In this document: positions 18,043-26,864 of the stretch, one piece after another | Layout of the letters: each line of letters starts with the position of its first letter | How positions within the stretch are numbered: the stretch's first letter is position 1 | Assembly: GCA_963794415.1 (NCBI GenBank) | Contig: CAWCDI010000005.1 | Span: forward strand, 186,001 to 250,000 | DNA: 64,000 nt | Direction of reading: 5' to 3' | Source: CAVPTL01 sp963794415 | Lineage (GTDB): Bacteria; Actinomycetota; Thermoleophilia; Gaiellales; JAICJC01 | Notes under the pieces: model-generated | Databases searched by the model: none | Told to the model about the DNA's origin: nothing | What the model saw: only the letters and a program-made list of their open reading frames with translations | Program-made: the position numbers and the translations under genes

Positions 18043-19317
18043 ATGCACCCACTCGACGGACGCGGTAATCGCCGGCAGTTCTTACGCCGCACAGGCGGCG
18101 CAGCCGCAGGTCTCGCAAGCGCCTCACCGCTGCTCGCAGCGTGCTCCAACACCACCACCGCAGCGGCTCCCAGCGGCAGCGACGGCGGCTCCGGCGGCCC
18201 GGGCGGGTTCCCGCTCGCGCGCCCCAACCGCCCCGTGCAGCTGCCTCGCTGGCAGGATCCCATCGCGTCAGGCATGGAGCCCGAGACCGGCGGGACGTTC
18301 ACCATCTTCAACTACCCCGACTACTTCTACCAGCCGCTGATGAAGAAGTTCGGCGAGAAGTACGGCGTCACCGTCCAGGTCACCCCGTTCGACGACATCA
18401 ACTCGGGCATCTCCCGTCTGGCTGCCGGCTCGGTGGCCCCTGACGTGATGGAGATGACGCCCGACAACGTCAACCGCGTGGTCGCCAGCAAGCTCATCAA
18501 GCCGCTGAACCTGGACTACATCCCCAACCTGAAGAAGAACGTGTGGCCCTCGCTGGCCGATCCGTTCTACGACCAGGGCTCCCGGTACACCGTTCCCTAC
18601 ACGGTCTATGCCACCGGCATCCTTTGGCGTAACGACTACGTCAAGGAGAACATCTCGGAGATGACCAACCCCTGGGACATCTTCTGGCAGGCGCAGAAGT
18701 ACAAGGGCAAGACGGCCCTGCTCAGCGAGGTGCGCGAGACCATCGCCCTGGCGATCCTGCGCTCCGGCAGCACCGACATCAACACCGAGAACGCGAACGT
18801 CGTCAACAAGGCCGTGAGCGACCTCAAGGAGCTCTACAACATCTGCAACGTGAAGGTCGGCGACAGCCAGTACCAGACCATCCCCGAGGGGAAGGCGTGG
18901 CTGAACCAGGCCTGGTCGGGCGACATCATGTCGGCCTACTTCTACTACCTGCCCAAGGGCACGCCGGGCTCGGTCATGTCCTACTGGCGCCCGAACAAGG
19001 GCTTCGGCCCGGTGCAGAACGACTGCTTCTCGATCTGCTCGACCACGAAGAAGCCCGTGCTGGCCCACCTCTGGCTCAACTACGTGCTGGACAACACCGT
19101 CGGCTACTCCAACTTCGTCAACTTCAACGGCTACCAGCCGCCGCTGAACGAGATCGTGCCCGACCAGCTCGTGAAGAACAAGGTGATCCTGCCGAGCATG
19201 GAGACCGCGGTGATGACCGAGAAGGATCTCGGGCCCACCTCGCTCCAGGAGTCAACGCTCACCACTTCCGGCCAGCAGCTCTGGCAAAACGGCTACTCCG
19301 AGTTCCTGGCGGGATAG
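18043..19317 (+). CDS. ABC transporter substrate-binding lipoprotein, PotD-like
   Basis: This is a 424-residue protein. AAGGAG lies ten bases before ATG 18043. A twin-arginine signal (NRRQFLRRTGG) ends in a lipobox LLAAC, so the protein is folded before export and lipid-anchored. The mature part starts with a Gly/Ser linker, then TFTIFNYPDYFYQPLMKKF and VTPFDDINSGISRLAAGS, typical of spermidine/putrescine-type binding proteins. A later MSYWRPNKGFGPVQNDCF matches the PotD ligand-site strand in position. It is the second gene of the 16863-23216 operon, 19 bases after the oxygenase stop. Confidence 0.85.
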   Translation: MHPLDGRGNRRQFLRRTGGAAAGLASASPLLAACSNTTTAAAPSGSDGGSGGPGGFPLARPNRPVQLPRWQDPIASGMEPETGGTFTIFNYPDYFYQPLMKKFGEKYGVTVQVTPFDDINSGISRLAAGSVAPDVMEMTPDNVNRVVASKLIKPLNLDYIPNLKKNVWPSLADPFYDQGSRYTVPYTVYATGILWRNDYVKENISEMTNPWDIFWQAQKYKGKTALLSEVRETIALAILRSGSTDINTENANVVNKAVSDLKELYNICNVKVGDSQYQTIPEGKAWLNQAWSGDIMSAYFYYLPKGTPGSVMSYWRPNKGFGPVQNDCFSICSTTKKPVLAHLWLNYVLDNTVGYSNFVNFNGYQPPLNEIVPDQLVKNKVILPSMETAVMTEKDLGPTSLQESTLTTSGQQLWQNGYSEFLAG

Positions 19318-19331
19318 GGCAGGCCCGGGCG

Positions 19332-20253
19332 ATGTATCCCAAGTGGCTGTGGCCGGCGTCCGCCTCGATCGGCGTGATCTGGCTCATCCTGCTCTTCGTC
19401 ATCCCGTTCTACGCGGTGGTGGGAGTGGCATTCGGCAACGTCGATCCCAACACGCTGCTGCCGGTGCCCACGTGGAACCCCATCGACTGGAACGTCGGCT
19501 GGGTGCTGCAGGCGCTGAAGGATCTCGCCCCGGGCGGCGTCTACTGGGAGGCCGTGAAGCGCACGCTCATCTACGTGGCGGCGTCGCTGGTGCTCTGCTT
19601 TGCCATCGGCTACCCCGTGGCCTACTACATCGCCCGCCACGCCGGCCGGTGGAAGGCGCTGCTCCTCATCCTGCTGATCCTGCCGTTCTGGATCAGCTAC
19701 CTCATGCGGATGCTGGCGTGGGTCAACCTGCTGGCCCCCACCGGGCTCGGCACGCGGTTCCTGGACTGGCTTCACATCTCCAACCTCTTCGTCACGCTGG
19801 GCCTCCTGCAGACCAAGGACGGCTGGCTGAACGGCGAGTCGAGCGTCGTGATCCTCGCGCTGGTGTACGGCTACATCCCGTACTTCATCCTGCCGCTCTT
19901 CGCCTCGCTCGACCGCATCGACAAGAGCCTGCTCGAGGCCGGCCGTGATCTTGGGCGCCAGCCCCTTCCGGACGTTCCTGCACATCACGCTGCCGATGTC
20001 GAAGACCGGCGTGCTCGGCGGCGCGGTGCTGATCGCCCTGCCGATGTTCGGCGACTACTACACGCCCAACATCGTCTCGGGCGCGCCGACCACCACCATG
20101 ATCGGCAACCAGATCGACCTGTTCTTCCACGGCAGCTCCGAGCCGACCCTGGGTGCAGCAATCACGCTCATCCTGTCCGCGTTCCTGGTGATCCTGATGG
20201 GCTACTACATGTACACCATCGCCAGGGCGTCGAAGGACGTGCAGACCCTATGA
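19332..20253 (+). CDS. ABC transporter permease, PotB-like (one-base insertion at 19951)
   Basis: The corrected protein is about 306 residues with six membrane helices. The EAA loop that contacts the ATPase reads EAGRDLGASPFRTFLHITLP once the CTT at 19950-19952 is read as CT. Without that correction the frame is lost at the loop. A duplicated-frame check (ILGASPFRTF onward) supports an insertion rather than a genuine stop. The stop overlaps the PotC start as ATGA. It pairs with the PotC-like permease to form the membrane pore of the importer. Confidence 0.8.
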
Positions 20254-21194
20254 GCGCGACGCCTCTCGAGACCAAGCCGCCGGCCCGGGTGGAGACGCCC
20301 AAGCCCGGCGCATGGGAGCGCACCAAGGGCTGGATCATCAACCCGTGGGGCAAGCCGCGGTTCCTTCCGATCGTCACCTGGGGCTACATGCTCTGGGCCA
20401 TCGTCCCGGTCATCATCGCGGTGCAGTTCTCGTTCAACAACAGCCGCTCGCTGACGACGTGGGCCGGGTTCTCGACCCGCTGGTACTACTCGGATCCGAG
20501 CTCGGTGTGGAACACGCCGGAGCTGCACCACGCGCTCATCCAGAGCCTCAAGCTGGCCGGGTTCGACGTGCTCATCGCCACGCCCATCGGCGTGGCGCTC
20601 GCCCTGGGCCTCGCGCGCTGGCGCGGCCGCGGCTCGGGCCCGTCCAACTTCCTGATGCTGTTCCCGCTGGTGACGCCCGAGATCGTGATGGGCGTGTCGC
20701 TCCTGCTGGTGTTCACGCAGCTCTTCACGTTCATCCACACGAGCACGCTCGCCCAGGTGCTGGGCCACGTCACCTTCTCCATCTCCTACGTGGTGGTCAT
20801 CGTGCGCGGCCGGCTCTTCTCCATCGGCAAGTCCTACGAGGAAGCCGCGGCCGACCTCGGCGCCACTCCGCGGGCGACGCTCTGGAAGGTGCTCCTGCCG
20901 CTGCTGCTGCCCGCCATCGTCTCGAGCGCGGCCATCGTGTTCGCGATCTCGATCGACGACTTCGTGATCAGCTTCTACCTCTCGTGCGGCGCCGGCTGTG
21001 ACACCGTGCCGATCCAGATCTACTCGGCGACGCGCGCAGCGCCGCAGCCGAACACCAACGCAATCGCGACCATCATGATGATCGCAACGCTGGCCGCGGT
21101 CGTGGCCGGCTTCCTGATCTACAAAATGTTCACCCGCGGTGAGGGCAATCAGGGCACCGGCATGGCCGGCGACCTGGCCGCATTCGACATCTGA
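20250..21194 (+). CDS. ABC transporter permease, PotC-like
   Basis: This is a 314-residue protein. A Pro-rich cytoplasmic N-terminus of about 40 residues precedes six membrane helices. The EAA motif is EEAAADLGATPRATLWKVLL. The following AIVFAISIDDFVISFYLSCG is a conserved PotC helix. The ATG overlaps the previous stop (ATGA). It acts in the plasma membrane as the second half of the import channel. Confidence 0.9.
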   Translation: MSATPLETKPPARVETPKPGAWERTKGWIINPWGKPRFLPIVTWGYMLWAIVPVIIAVQFSFNNSRSLTTWAGFSTRWYYSDPSSVWNTPELHHALIQSLKLAGFDVLIATPIGVALALGLARWRGRGSGPSNFLMLFPLVTPEIVMGVSLLLVFTQLFTFIHTSTLAQVLGHVTFSISYVVVIVRGRLFSIGKSYEEAAADLGATPRATLWKVLLPLLLPAIVSSAAIVFAISIDDFVISFYLSCGAGCDTVPIQIYSATRAAPQPNTNAIATIMMIATLAAVVAGFLIYKMFTRGEGNQGTGMAGDLAAFDI

Positions 21195-21220
21195 GCCAAA
21201 TCCGGTAGGCTGGAGGGCAC

Positions 21221-22336
21221 GTGGCAGGCGAAGTTCAAATCATCTCTCTTGTGAAGAAGTTCGGGGACGTTGCCGCTGTTGACGGCATCAACCTCGAGAT
21301 GCCCAGCGGCGAGTTCTTCTCGATGCTCGGCCCGTCCGGCTGCGGCAAGACCACCACGCTGCGCATGATCGCCGGCTTCGAGCAGCCCACCGACGGGCAG
21401 ATCCTGCTCGACGGCGTCGACATGCAGTACACGCCGCCTCACAAGAGGAACGTGAACACCGTGTTCCAGAACTACGCCCTGTTCCCGCACCTGAACGTGC
21501 AGGACAACGTGGCGTTCGGGCTCAAGCGCCAGCGCACCAGCAAGGGCGAGCTGAAGTCCCGCGTGGCCGAGGCGCTCGAGCTGGTGCAGCTCACCGGCTT
21601 CGAGAAGCGCAAGCCCGGGCAGATGTCGGGCGGCCAGCAGCAGCGCGTCGCGCTTGCCCGTGCCCTGGTGCTGAAGCCTGCGGTGCTCCTCCTCGACGAG
21701 CCGCTGGGCGCCCTCGACGCCAAGCTGCGAAAGCAGCTGCAGGTCGAGCTGAAGACGCTGCAGCAGCAGGTCGGCATCACGTTCGTGTACGTGACCCACG
21801 ACCAGGAAGAGGCGCTCACCATGTCCGACCGCATCGCGGTCATGAACAAGGGCAAGGTCGAGCAGGTCGCGCCGCCGCAGGAGATGTACGAGGAGCCGGC
21901 AACCACGTTCGTGGCCGACTTCCTCGGAGTGTCCAACCTCATGGATGCAGACGCCCACGGCAAGCAGGCCGACGGCAACTGCAAGCTCAACGTCGGCGAC
22001 TTCGAGATGCTCGCCGCCCACGGCACCACCGAGGTCACCGGCCCCACGCGCATCGTCATCCGCCCCGAGCGGATGCGCCTCGAGGCCCACGGCACCACCG
22101 GCCCCAACAGGATCCCCGGCATGATCGAGCGCCCCGTCTACCTCGGCAACGCCGTGCAGCTGCTGGTGCGGCTCGCCAACGGCGACCTGGTGCAGGCGCT
22201 GGTGCCCAACGCCGGCGAGGAGATCCCGTTCCGGCAGGGCGACGCAGTCACCGTGTACATGCCGTCCGAGGCGCTTCGGGTGCTCACCGACACGGGCCGT
22301 GCGGTGATCGATGAAGACGCCGTCGCTGTAGCCTGA
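21221..22336 (+). CDS. ABC transporter ATPase, PotA-like with TOBE domain
   Basis: This is a 371-residue protein. GTG 21221 follows GGAGG. The Walker A motif is GPSGCGKTT (about residues 38-46), Q-loop VFQNYALFPH, signature MSGGQQQRVALARAL, Walker B LLLDEPLGALD and switch VTHDQEEALT. The C-terminal third (from about residue 240) is a TOBE domain with RIVIRPERMRL, as in the polyamine/iron/spermidine-importer ATPases. It energises the permease pair encoded just upstream. Confidence 0.92.
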   Translation: MAGEVQIISLVKKFGDVAAVDGINLEMPSGEFFSMLGPSGCGKTTTLRMIAGFEQPTDGQILLDGVDMQYTPPHKRNVNTVFQNYALFPHLNVQDNVAFGLKRQRTSKGELKSRVAEALELVQLTGFEKRKPGQMSGGQQQRVALARALVLKPAVLLLDEPLGALDAKLRKQLQVELKTLQQQVGITFVYVTHDQEEALTMSDRIAVMNKGKVEQVAPPQEMYEEPATTFVADFLGVSNLMDADAHGKQADGNCKLNVGDFEMLAAHGTTEVTGPTRIVIRPERMRLEAHGTTGPNRIPGMIERPVYLGNAVQLLVRLANGDLVQALVPNAGEEIPFRQGDAVTVYMPSEALRVLTDTGRAVIDEDAVAVA

Positions 22337-22340
22337 CCTT

Positions 22341-23216
22341 GTGAGTCCAAAGCGAGTAGTGGTCTGCGATCCGACGTACCCGATGGACATCGTCCACGAG
22401 TACGCCCCGGCCGCCGAGAGCGCGAACGTCGCGAACGCGCCTGCCGACACGGCGGTGCTGATGGTCGCTCCGACGTCGCCGGTCAAGGCGGCCGACATCG
22501 AGCGGCTGCCGCAGCTCGAGCTCATCGCGACGGCCTCGACAGGCTTCGACCACATCGATCTCGCGGCAGCTGAGGCCCATGCAGTCGATGTGCGGTCGGT
22601 GGGCGACTACTGCACCGACGAGGTCGCCGACCACACTCTTGCGATGATGACCGGCCTCCTGCGAGGGATCCCTTTCGCCGTTGCCGATACGCGCAAGGGC
22701 GGCTGGGACCACAAGTCGGGCGGCGTCGCGAGGCAGCTGCGCGGCGCCCGTGTGGCGATTGTCGGCTACGGCCACATCGGGCAGGCGGTGGCCGAGCGCT
22801 GCCGCGCGCTGGGGATGGATGTCCGCTACCACGACCCGTTCGTGGAGGGTGGCGAGCCGCTGCTCGATCCGCTGCTGGAGTGGGCCGACGTGGTGACTCT
22901 GCACCTGGCGCTCAGCTCGCAGACCGCGCGCATCATCGACGGCCGCCGGCTCGATCTGATGCGGCCGGGCACGGTGCTCATCAACACGGCGCGCGGCGGC
23001 CTGGTGGATAAGCCTGCGCTGCTCGCCGCGACCCACATCCGGGCCGGGTTCGACAACGTGTGGGAGATGCCGCCGGGTGCCGACATCCTGGCCGCGCCGC
23101 ACCTCATGATCACGCCGTACATGGCGTGGTACTCGGACGTCTCGGAGTTTCTGCCGTACCGCCGCGCGGCACAGCACGTGGCAGACCTGCTCAGCTCCGC
23201 TGAAGCGACCGGCTGA
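22341..23216 (+). CDS. D-2-hydroxyacid dehydrogenase-like protein with Tyr at the catalytic His position
   Basis: This is a 291-residue protein, with the GTG start four bases after the PotA stop. The NAD-binding motif is VGYGHIG, the arginine is in INTARGGLVDK and the glutamate is in FDNVWEMPPG. The position that is normally H in LTPHxAWYS reads ITPYMAWYS, so the catalytic His appears to be Tyr. It may be a reductase with changed chemistry or a non-catalytic NAD-binding relative. As the last gene of the Rieske/ABC operon, it could handle a 2-oxo product of amine oxidation. Its 3' end overlaps the convergent acyl-CoA dehydrogenase gene by 26 bases. Confidence 0.85.
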   Translation: MSPKRVVVCDPTYPMDIVHEYAPAAESANVANAPADTAVLMVAPTSPVKAADIERLPQLELIATASTGFDHIDLAAAEAHAVDVRSVGDYCTDEVADHTLAMMTGLLRGIPFAVADTRKGGWDHKSGGVARQLRGARVAIVGYGHIGQAVAERCRALGMDVRYHDPFVEGGEPLLDPLLEWADVVTLHLALSSQTARIIDGRRLDLMRPGTVLINTARGGLVDKPALLAATHIRAGFDNVWEMPPGADILAAPHLMITPYMAWYSDVSEFLPYRRAAQHVADLLSSAEATG

Positions 23217-24357
23217 TGATCAGCCGCTGAATGTCCGAGGTGCCTTCCTCGATCTCCTCGAGGCGGGCGTCCCGTACCCACTTCTCGACCGGGTACTCGC
23301 GCGAGTAGCCCCAGCCGCCGAGCGTCTGGAGGGCGGCCCATGTGCAGTAGCTCGCGGTCTCGGATGCAAACAGCTTGGCCATGGCGGCCTCGGCGGGCAC
23401 GTGGCGGCCGGCATCCATCGAGAGCGCGGCGCGATGGGTGAGCAGGCGGGCGGCATCGACGCGCGTGGCCATGTCTGCCAGGCGGAATCCGACGGCCTGA
23501 TGGTGGGCGATGGGCTTGCCGAACGCCTCGCGCGTCTTTGCGTACTCGACGGCGTACTCGAGCGCTGCGCGGGCGATGCCGACGGCGCTCGATGCGAGGT
23601 GGATGCGCGACTCGTCGAAGGTGTGCATGAGGCTGTAGAAGCCCTTGCCCTCCTCGCCCAGGCGGCGGTCCTCGGCGATCTCGACGTTCGAGAGGAAGAC
23701 CTCGGTGTTGAGGATGGCGCGCTGCCCCATCTTCTTCATCGGCTCGCCGAAGCTCACGCCCTGATCCGACTTCTCGACGACGAAGGCGGTGACGCCCTTC
23801 GAGCCGGTGCCCGGTGCGACGGTGGCGAAGAAGCAGTAGTACTCGGCGAGGCCGCCGTTTGAGATCCACGTCTTCTGACCGTTGAGGCGGTAGCCGCCGT
23901 CGGTGCGCTCGGCGGTGGTGGTCATCGCGGCGGTGTCGGAGCCGACTCCCGGCTCGGTCGAGCCGAGCGCGGTGAGCGGCGGGGTCTCGGACGTGAGCGG
24001 CGCGAGCCAGCGCTGCTTCTGCTCGTCGGTGCCCACCTCGACCAGCGTGCGTGCGAAGAATCCGGCCGACGTGATGAGGTTGCCGATGCCGGCGCAACCC
24101 CAGTTCAGCTCCTCCTGGACGAGGCAGCCGGTGAAGACGTCGTCGATGCCGCCGCCTCCGACCTCCTCGGGAAGCATGAAGGAGGTGAGGCCGAGCTCGG
24201 CGGCCTTGTTGACCACATCGATGGGGCAGTACGTGTCGCGCTCATCGACCTCGGCGGCCACCGGGCGGATCTCGGTGCGCGCAAAGTCGCGGGCGAGGGA
24301 TTGAATTGCACGCTGCTCATCGGTCAGCTCGATCATGGTGGAGGCGAGTTCAGTCAT
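23191..24357 (-). CDS. Acyl-CoA dehydrogenase
   Basis: This is a 388-residue protein starting at ATG 24357. It has the classical three-domain order. An N-terminal helical domain comes first (LTDEQRAIQSLARDFA). A middle beta domain with FAD contacts follows (ALGSTEPGVGSD, KTWISNGG). The C-terminal helical domain has RDARLEEIEEGTSDIQRLII, where the Glu of EEGTSDIQ is the family's catalytic base position. It oxidises an acyl-CoA to the 2-enoyl-CoA and passes electrons to ETF. Chain length is not predictable. It is convergent with the operon on its left and has no visible partners on its right. Confidence 0.92.
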   Translation of the reverse strand: MTELASTMIELTDEQRAIQSLARDFARTEIRPVAAEVDERDTYCPIDVVNKAAELGLTSFMLPEEVGGGGIDDVFTGCLVQEELNWGCAGIGNLITSAGFFARTLVEVGTDEQKQRWLAPLTSETPPLTALGSTEPGVGSDTAAMTTTAERTDGGYRLNGQKTWISNGGLAEYYCFFATVAPGTGSKGVTAFVVEKSDQGVSFGEPMKKMGQRAILNTEVFLSNVEIAEDRRLGEEGKGFYSLMHTFDESRIHLASSAVGIARAALEYAVEYAKTREAFGKPIAHHQAVGFRLADMATRVDAARLLTHRAALSMDAGRHVPAEAAMAKLFASETASYCTWAALQTLGGWGYSREYPVEKWVRDARLEEIEEGTSDIQRLIISRSLQRS

Positions 24358-24430
24358 GCGCGCCACGCTAGCAGACCGACAAATCCCGGCGCCTCAGAAG
24401 CCGCACGCCGATACACTTGGACGCGCACCT

Positions 24431-24521
<91 letters not shown>

Positions 24522-24542
24522 TGTTGGGGGCCGAGGGCGCGG

Positions 24543-24857
24543 TTACTCGGGCTTGGTGCTGGAGCGCTTGTAGGTGGTGAGCACGGCTTGCGCCGCCTGC
24601 TGCGCGGTGTTGCGGAGTTCGTAGGCGACCGCGCCTCGCTTGCCTTCGACGTGCAGTGAGGCCCGCCAGTAATCCAAGCCGCCGACCGGGACGGCGAACG
24701 CGAGCTGGCCGCGCATGCCGAGGTGTGTCAGCCGCAACGTCAGGCCGAGCGATGCTGCCTCGTCGCGCAGCGCGGCCACGGCCGGGTCGCGGTAGGGCTG
24801 CTGATCGTCGAGTGACCAAACCACACTCTCCCGGTACCCGGCGCGACCGCATCGCAA
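24543..24857 (-). CDS. Small hypothetical protein
   Basis: An open frame of 104 codons has coding-like composition. The more natural start is an internal GTG in VVWSLDDQQPYRDPAV. The protein is a small alpha/beta domain (LRLTHLGMRGQLAFAVPVGG) ending in a basic tail. I recognise no family. It lies directly downstream of tRNA-Ser on the other strand. From 24858 to 25032 no feature is seen. Confidence 0.45.
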   Translation of the reverse strand: MRCGRAGYRESVVWSLDDQQPYRDPAVAALRDEAASLGLTLRLTHLGMRGQLAFAVPVGGLDYWRASLHVEGKRGAVAYELRNTAQQAAQAVLTTYKRSSTKPE

Positions 24858-25032
24858 GCCAGCTACCGATCTTTACTCACTCGCTCACGACAGGCTAGCC
24901 GTCACGCACCAGGACGTCACCCTCGGCACCGCCCGGCCGCTCCCCAGAGCAGTTTCCCCGTCCGAGGCCAGACCTTCCGCTTGACTGGAAAGTCTCTTGC
25001 TGATGCACCCTTCGGCCAGTACCGTTGGCGGG

Positions 25033-25512
25033 ATGGCATCGCTCAAGCGAATCCCCAACGGCGTAGGTGTGATCTTCGGCGGCTTGGTCGTACTCGCCGT
25101 GGGTCTGGCGCTGACTCAACATCAGCCCCCGGTCTCGCACGCGAATGTCCTTGGCGCTGTGCGCCAAGCCGGGTTCGGGGTCATGATTGCGTCCAACGTG
25201 CCGCCAACCCCGAAGCTGACGGCACCCTTCCCCAATCTCGCAGTGGCCAAAGGCTTGCACGTTTCCTGGTTTACACTCGCCGCAGGGCAGACGAACCCCC
25301 GCACGTTCCACACGGTGGCGGCCCAGATCGCCGAGGTGGCCTCAAACGGCGAGGCGGCGGCGTACGCAAGCCAGACCCTGCCAGCGTCGAAGGACGGGCC
25401 GATCCACGTCGGGCACATCCGAAACCTCGTGTACACCGTCACCGGCCCGCCTGCCCTGGCCAGTGTCGGCTACCAACGACTCGCCGCCAGCCTGAAGACC
25501 GCCGTCAACTGA
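25033..25512 (+). CDS. Hypothetical membrane-anchored protein
   Basis: This is a 159-residue protein starting at ATG 25033. One N-terminal membrane helix (about residues 9-29) is followed by an exported soluble domain with GFGVMIASNVPPTPKLTAPF and LPASKDGPIHVGHIRNLVYT. The balanced alpha/beta pattern and C-terminal helix suggest a small extracytoplasmic domain. No family is recognised. It sits in a run of short accessory genes (24.5-26.6 kb). Confidence 0.6.
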   Translation: MASLKRIPNGVGVIFGGLVVLAVGLALTQHQPPVSHANVLGAVRQAGFGVMIASNVPPTPKLTAPFPNLAVAKGLHVSWFTLAAGQTNPRTFHTVAAQIAEVASNGEAAAYASQTLPASKDGPIHVGHIRNLVYTVTGPPALASVGYQRLAASLKTAVN

Positions 25513-25565
25513 CCCCAACCGAATGTGACACTAGGGCCCAGGAGGCGGTGTGACTTGGCGTCCGC

Positions 25566-25769
25566 TCACCGCCCCTTGCGGTGCCAGGCCAGCGAATGAC
25601 CGCGACGCTCCCATGCGCGCAATCCGTCACGGGCGAGCGAGCAAAGACCAATCAGAGCCACAACGTCGACCGCCCACCGGGGTCCGTGCCGGAACAACAC
25701 GGCGAGGCCGACGATCACGAGGATGAACCACCCAAGTCCCAGAGCCGTCTTGGTTGCTTCGCTTCCCAC
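25566..25769 (-). CDS. Small membrane protein, two helices
   Basis: This is a 67-residue protein from GTG 25769, with ALGLGWFILVIVGLAVLF and AVDVVALIGLCSLARDGL as two hydrophobic segments. A basic tail ends in WHRKGR. The frame could start earlier (25805). Function is unknown. Confidence 0.45.
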   Translation of the reverse strand: MGSEATKTALGLGWFILVIVGLAVLFRHGPRWAVDVVALIGLCSLARDGLRAWERRGHSLAWHRKGR

Positions 25770-25961
25770 GACGTCGAGCGTACCGGCAGCAGAGGCGTCG
25801 CACAAGACACGATGTCAGCGACGATACTGCCATTACCGACCGGACGTTCCTGATGGCCACAGGGCGAGGTTGCTGCTCAGACTTATACCGCGAGCGGCTG
25901 CTAGGTACTGGGTTCTGGCGCGCAGCGAACTCTGGGAGCCTCGACCAAGTAGACTCGGAGC

Positions 25962-26192
25962 ATGCGACCCACTTGGCCGGCGATGTCCGACTATTCGGAG
26001 CACACAAACTACAAGCTTCGACTGGCAATCGCGGGCACGCTTTGCGCCGTCTTTTTACTCTGGGGCGCCGCGAACCTGGTCGCTGAGGCGTGGCTGGCCG
26101 GCGGTATTGGGCTGCTGCTCGGCGTCGGCTCTGGCATCCTCGCTGACACCAGTTTTCGGATGCTTCAGATGCAGCGCAAGACTGGCGGATAA
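25962..26192 (+). CDS. Small membrane protein, two helices
   Basis: A 76-codon frame. The start may be ATG 25962 or the later ATG at 25983 (MSDYSEHTNYK). Two hydrophobic segments (RLAIAGTLCAVFLLWGAAN and AGGIGLLLGVGSGILAD) precede a short basic tail. Function is unknown. Confidence 0.45.
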   Translation: MRPTWPAMSDYSEHTNYKLRLAIAGTLCAVFLLWGAANLVAEAWLAGGIGLLLGVGSGILADTSFRMLQMQRKTGG

Positions 26193-26321
26193 CCCGCAGT
26201 TCCGACGCCGAGTTACGCCACGTTCAGGCACCATCCTGCAATCCCAGTCGGGCTCGTTCTCCAGATACACAGGGTGAGCTGACGAGCTGGAACCGCGCGC
26301 CGGCCGTCGTAGACTTGGCGG

Positions 26322-26618
26322 GTGGATTTGAGCGAGTGGCATATGTGGTGGAAGCGTGACGGGTTCATCGCTATACGCACCTATCTGCTGGCCGTGTGGG
26401 ATCCCATCGGCGTGTCAGGAACCCCCGAAGCCGCGGACGAGTACGACGGCTACATCGCAGAGCTTGGCGAGCGATTGCGCGAGGGGGCGAAGCCCGCTCG
26501 GATCGCTGACTACCTGGCGTTCGTGCGGGTCGAGGGGATGGCGATGCCGCCGCACCGAGCGGTTGATCTGGAAGTAGCGGACAGTCTGGTCGCCTGGTAT
26601 CGACGGGAGACCGCGTAG
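26322..26618 (+). CDS. Small uncharacterised protein with WDPIGV / DEYDGY signature
   Basis: This is a 98-residue protein. YLLAVWDPIGVSGTPEAADE and EYDGYIAELGERLREGA match a recurrent small bacterial family that I know only by this W-D-P-I-G...D-E-Y-D signature. Members of that type often occur near toxin or accessory loci. The protein is soluble and helical. No partner is obvious. The 245 bases to the next gene show no clear feature. Confidence 0.65.
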   Translation: MDLSEWHMWWKRDGFIAIRTYLLAVWDPIGVSGTPEAADEYDGYIAELGERLREGAKPARIADYLAFVRVEGMAMPPHRAVDLEVADSLVAWYRRETA

Positions 26619-26864
26619 CGGCTACAGGTTCGGGCGACTGATCAGGCTCGCGGGTGTGCAGTCGTCATGCGAACCGGAGCTCCCACCCCGTCGTCCGCTC
26701 GGGCCATCTCGGTGAATGGCAAACCGCCCCGACCCCGGCACGCCGAAGTGCTAGCGTATTGCACATGTGCCTAATGGACGAGGCGCATTTTGGTCAGGAA
26801 TTGGGGGTTCTTGGCAATCGGGGAGCCACGAGGTTCGGCAGGACCAGGTGCTCGATTGGGTCTC

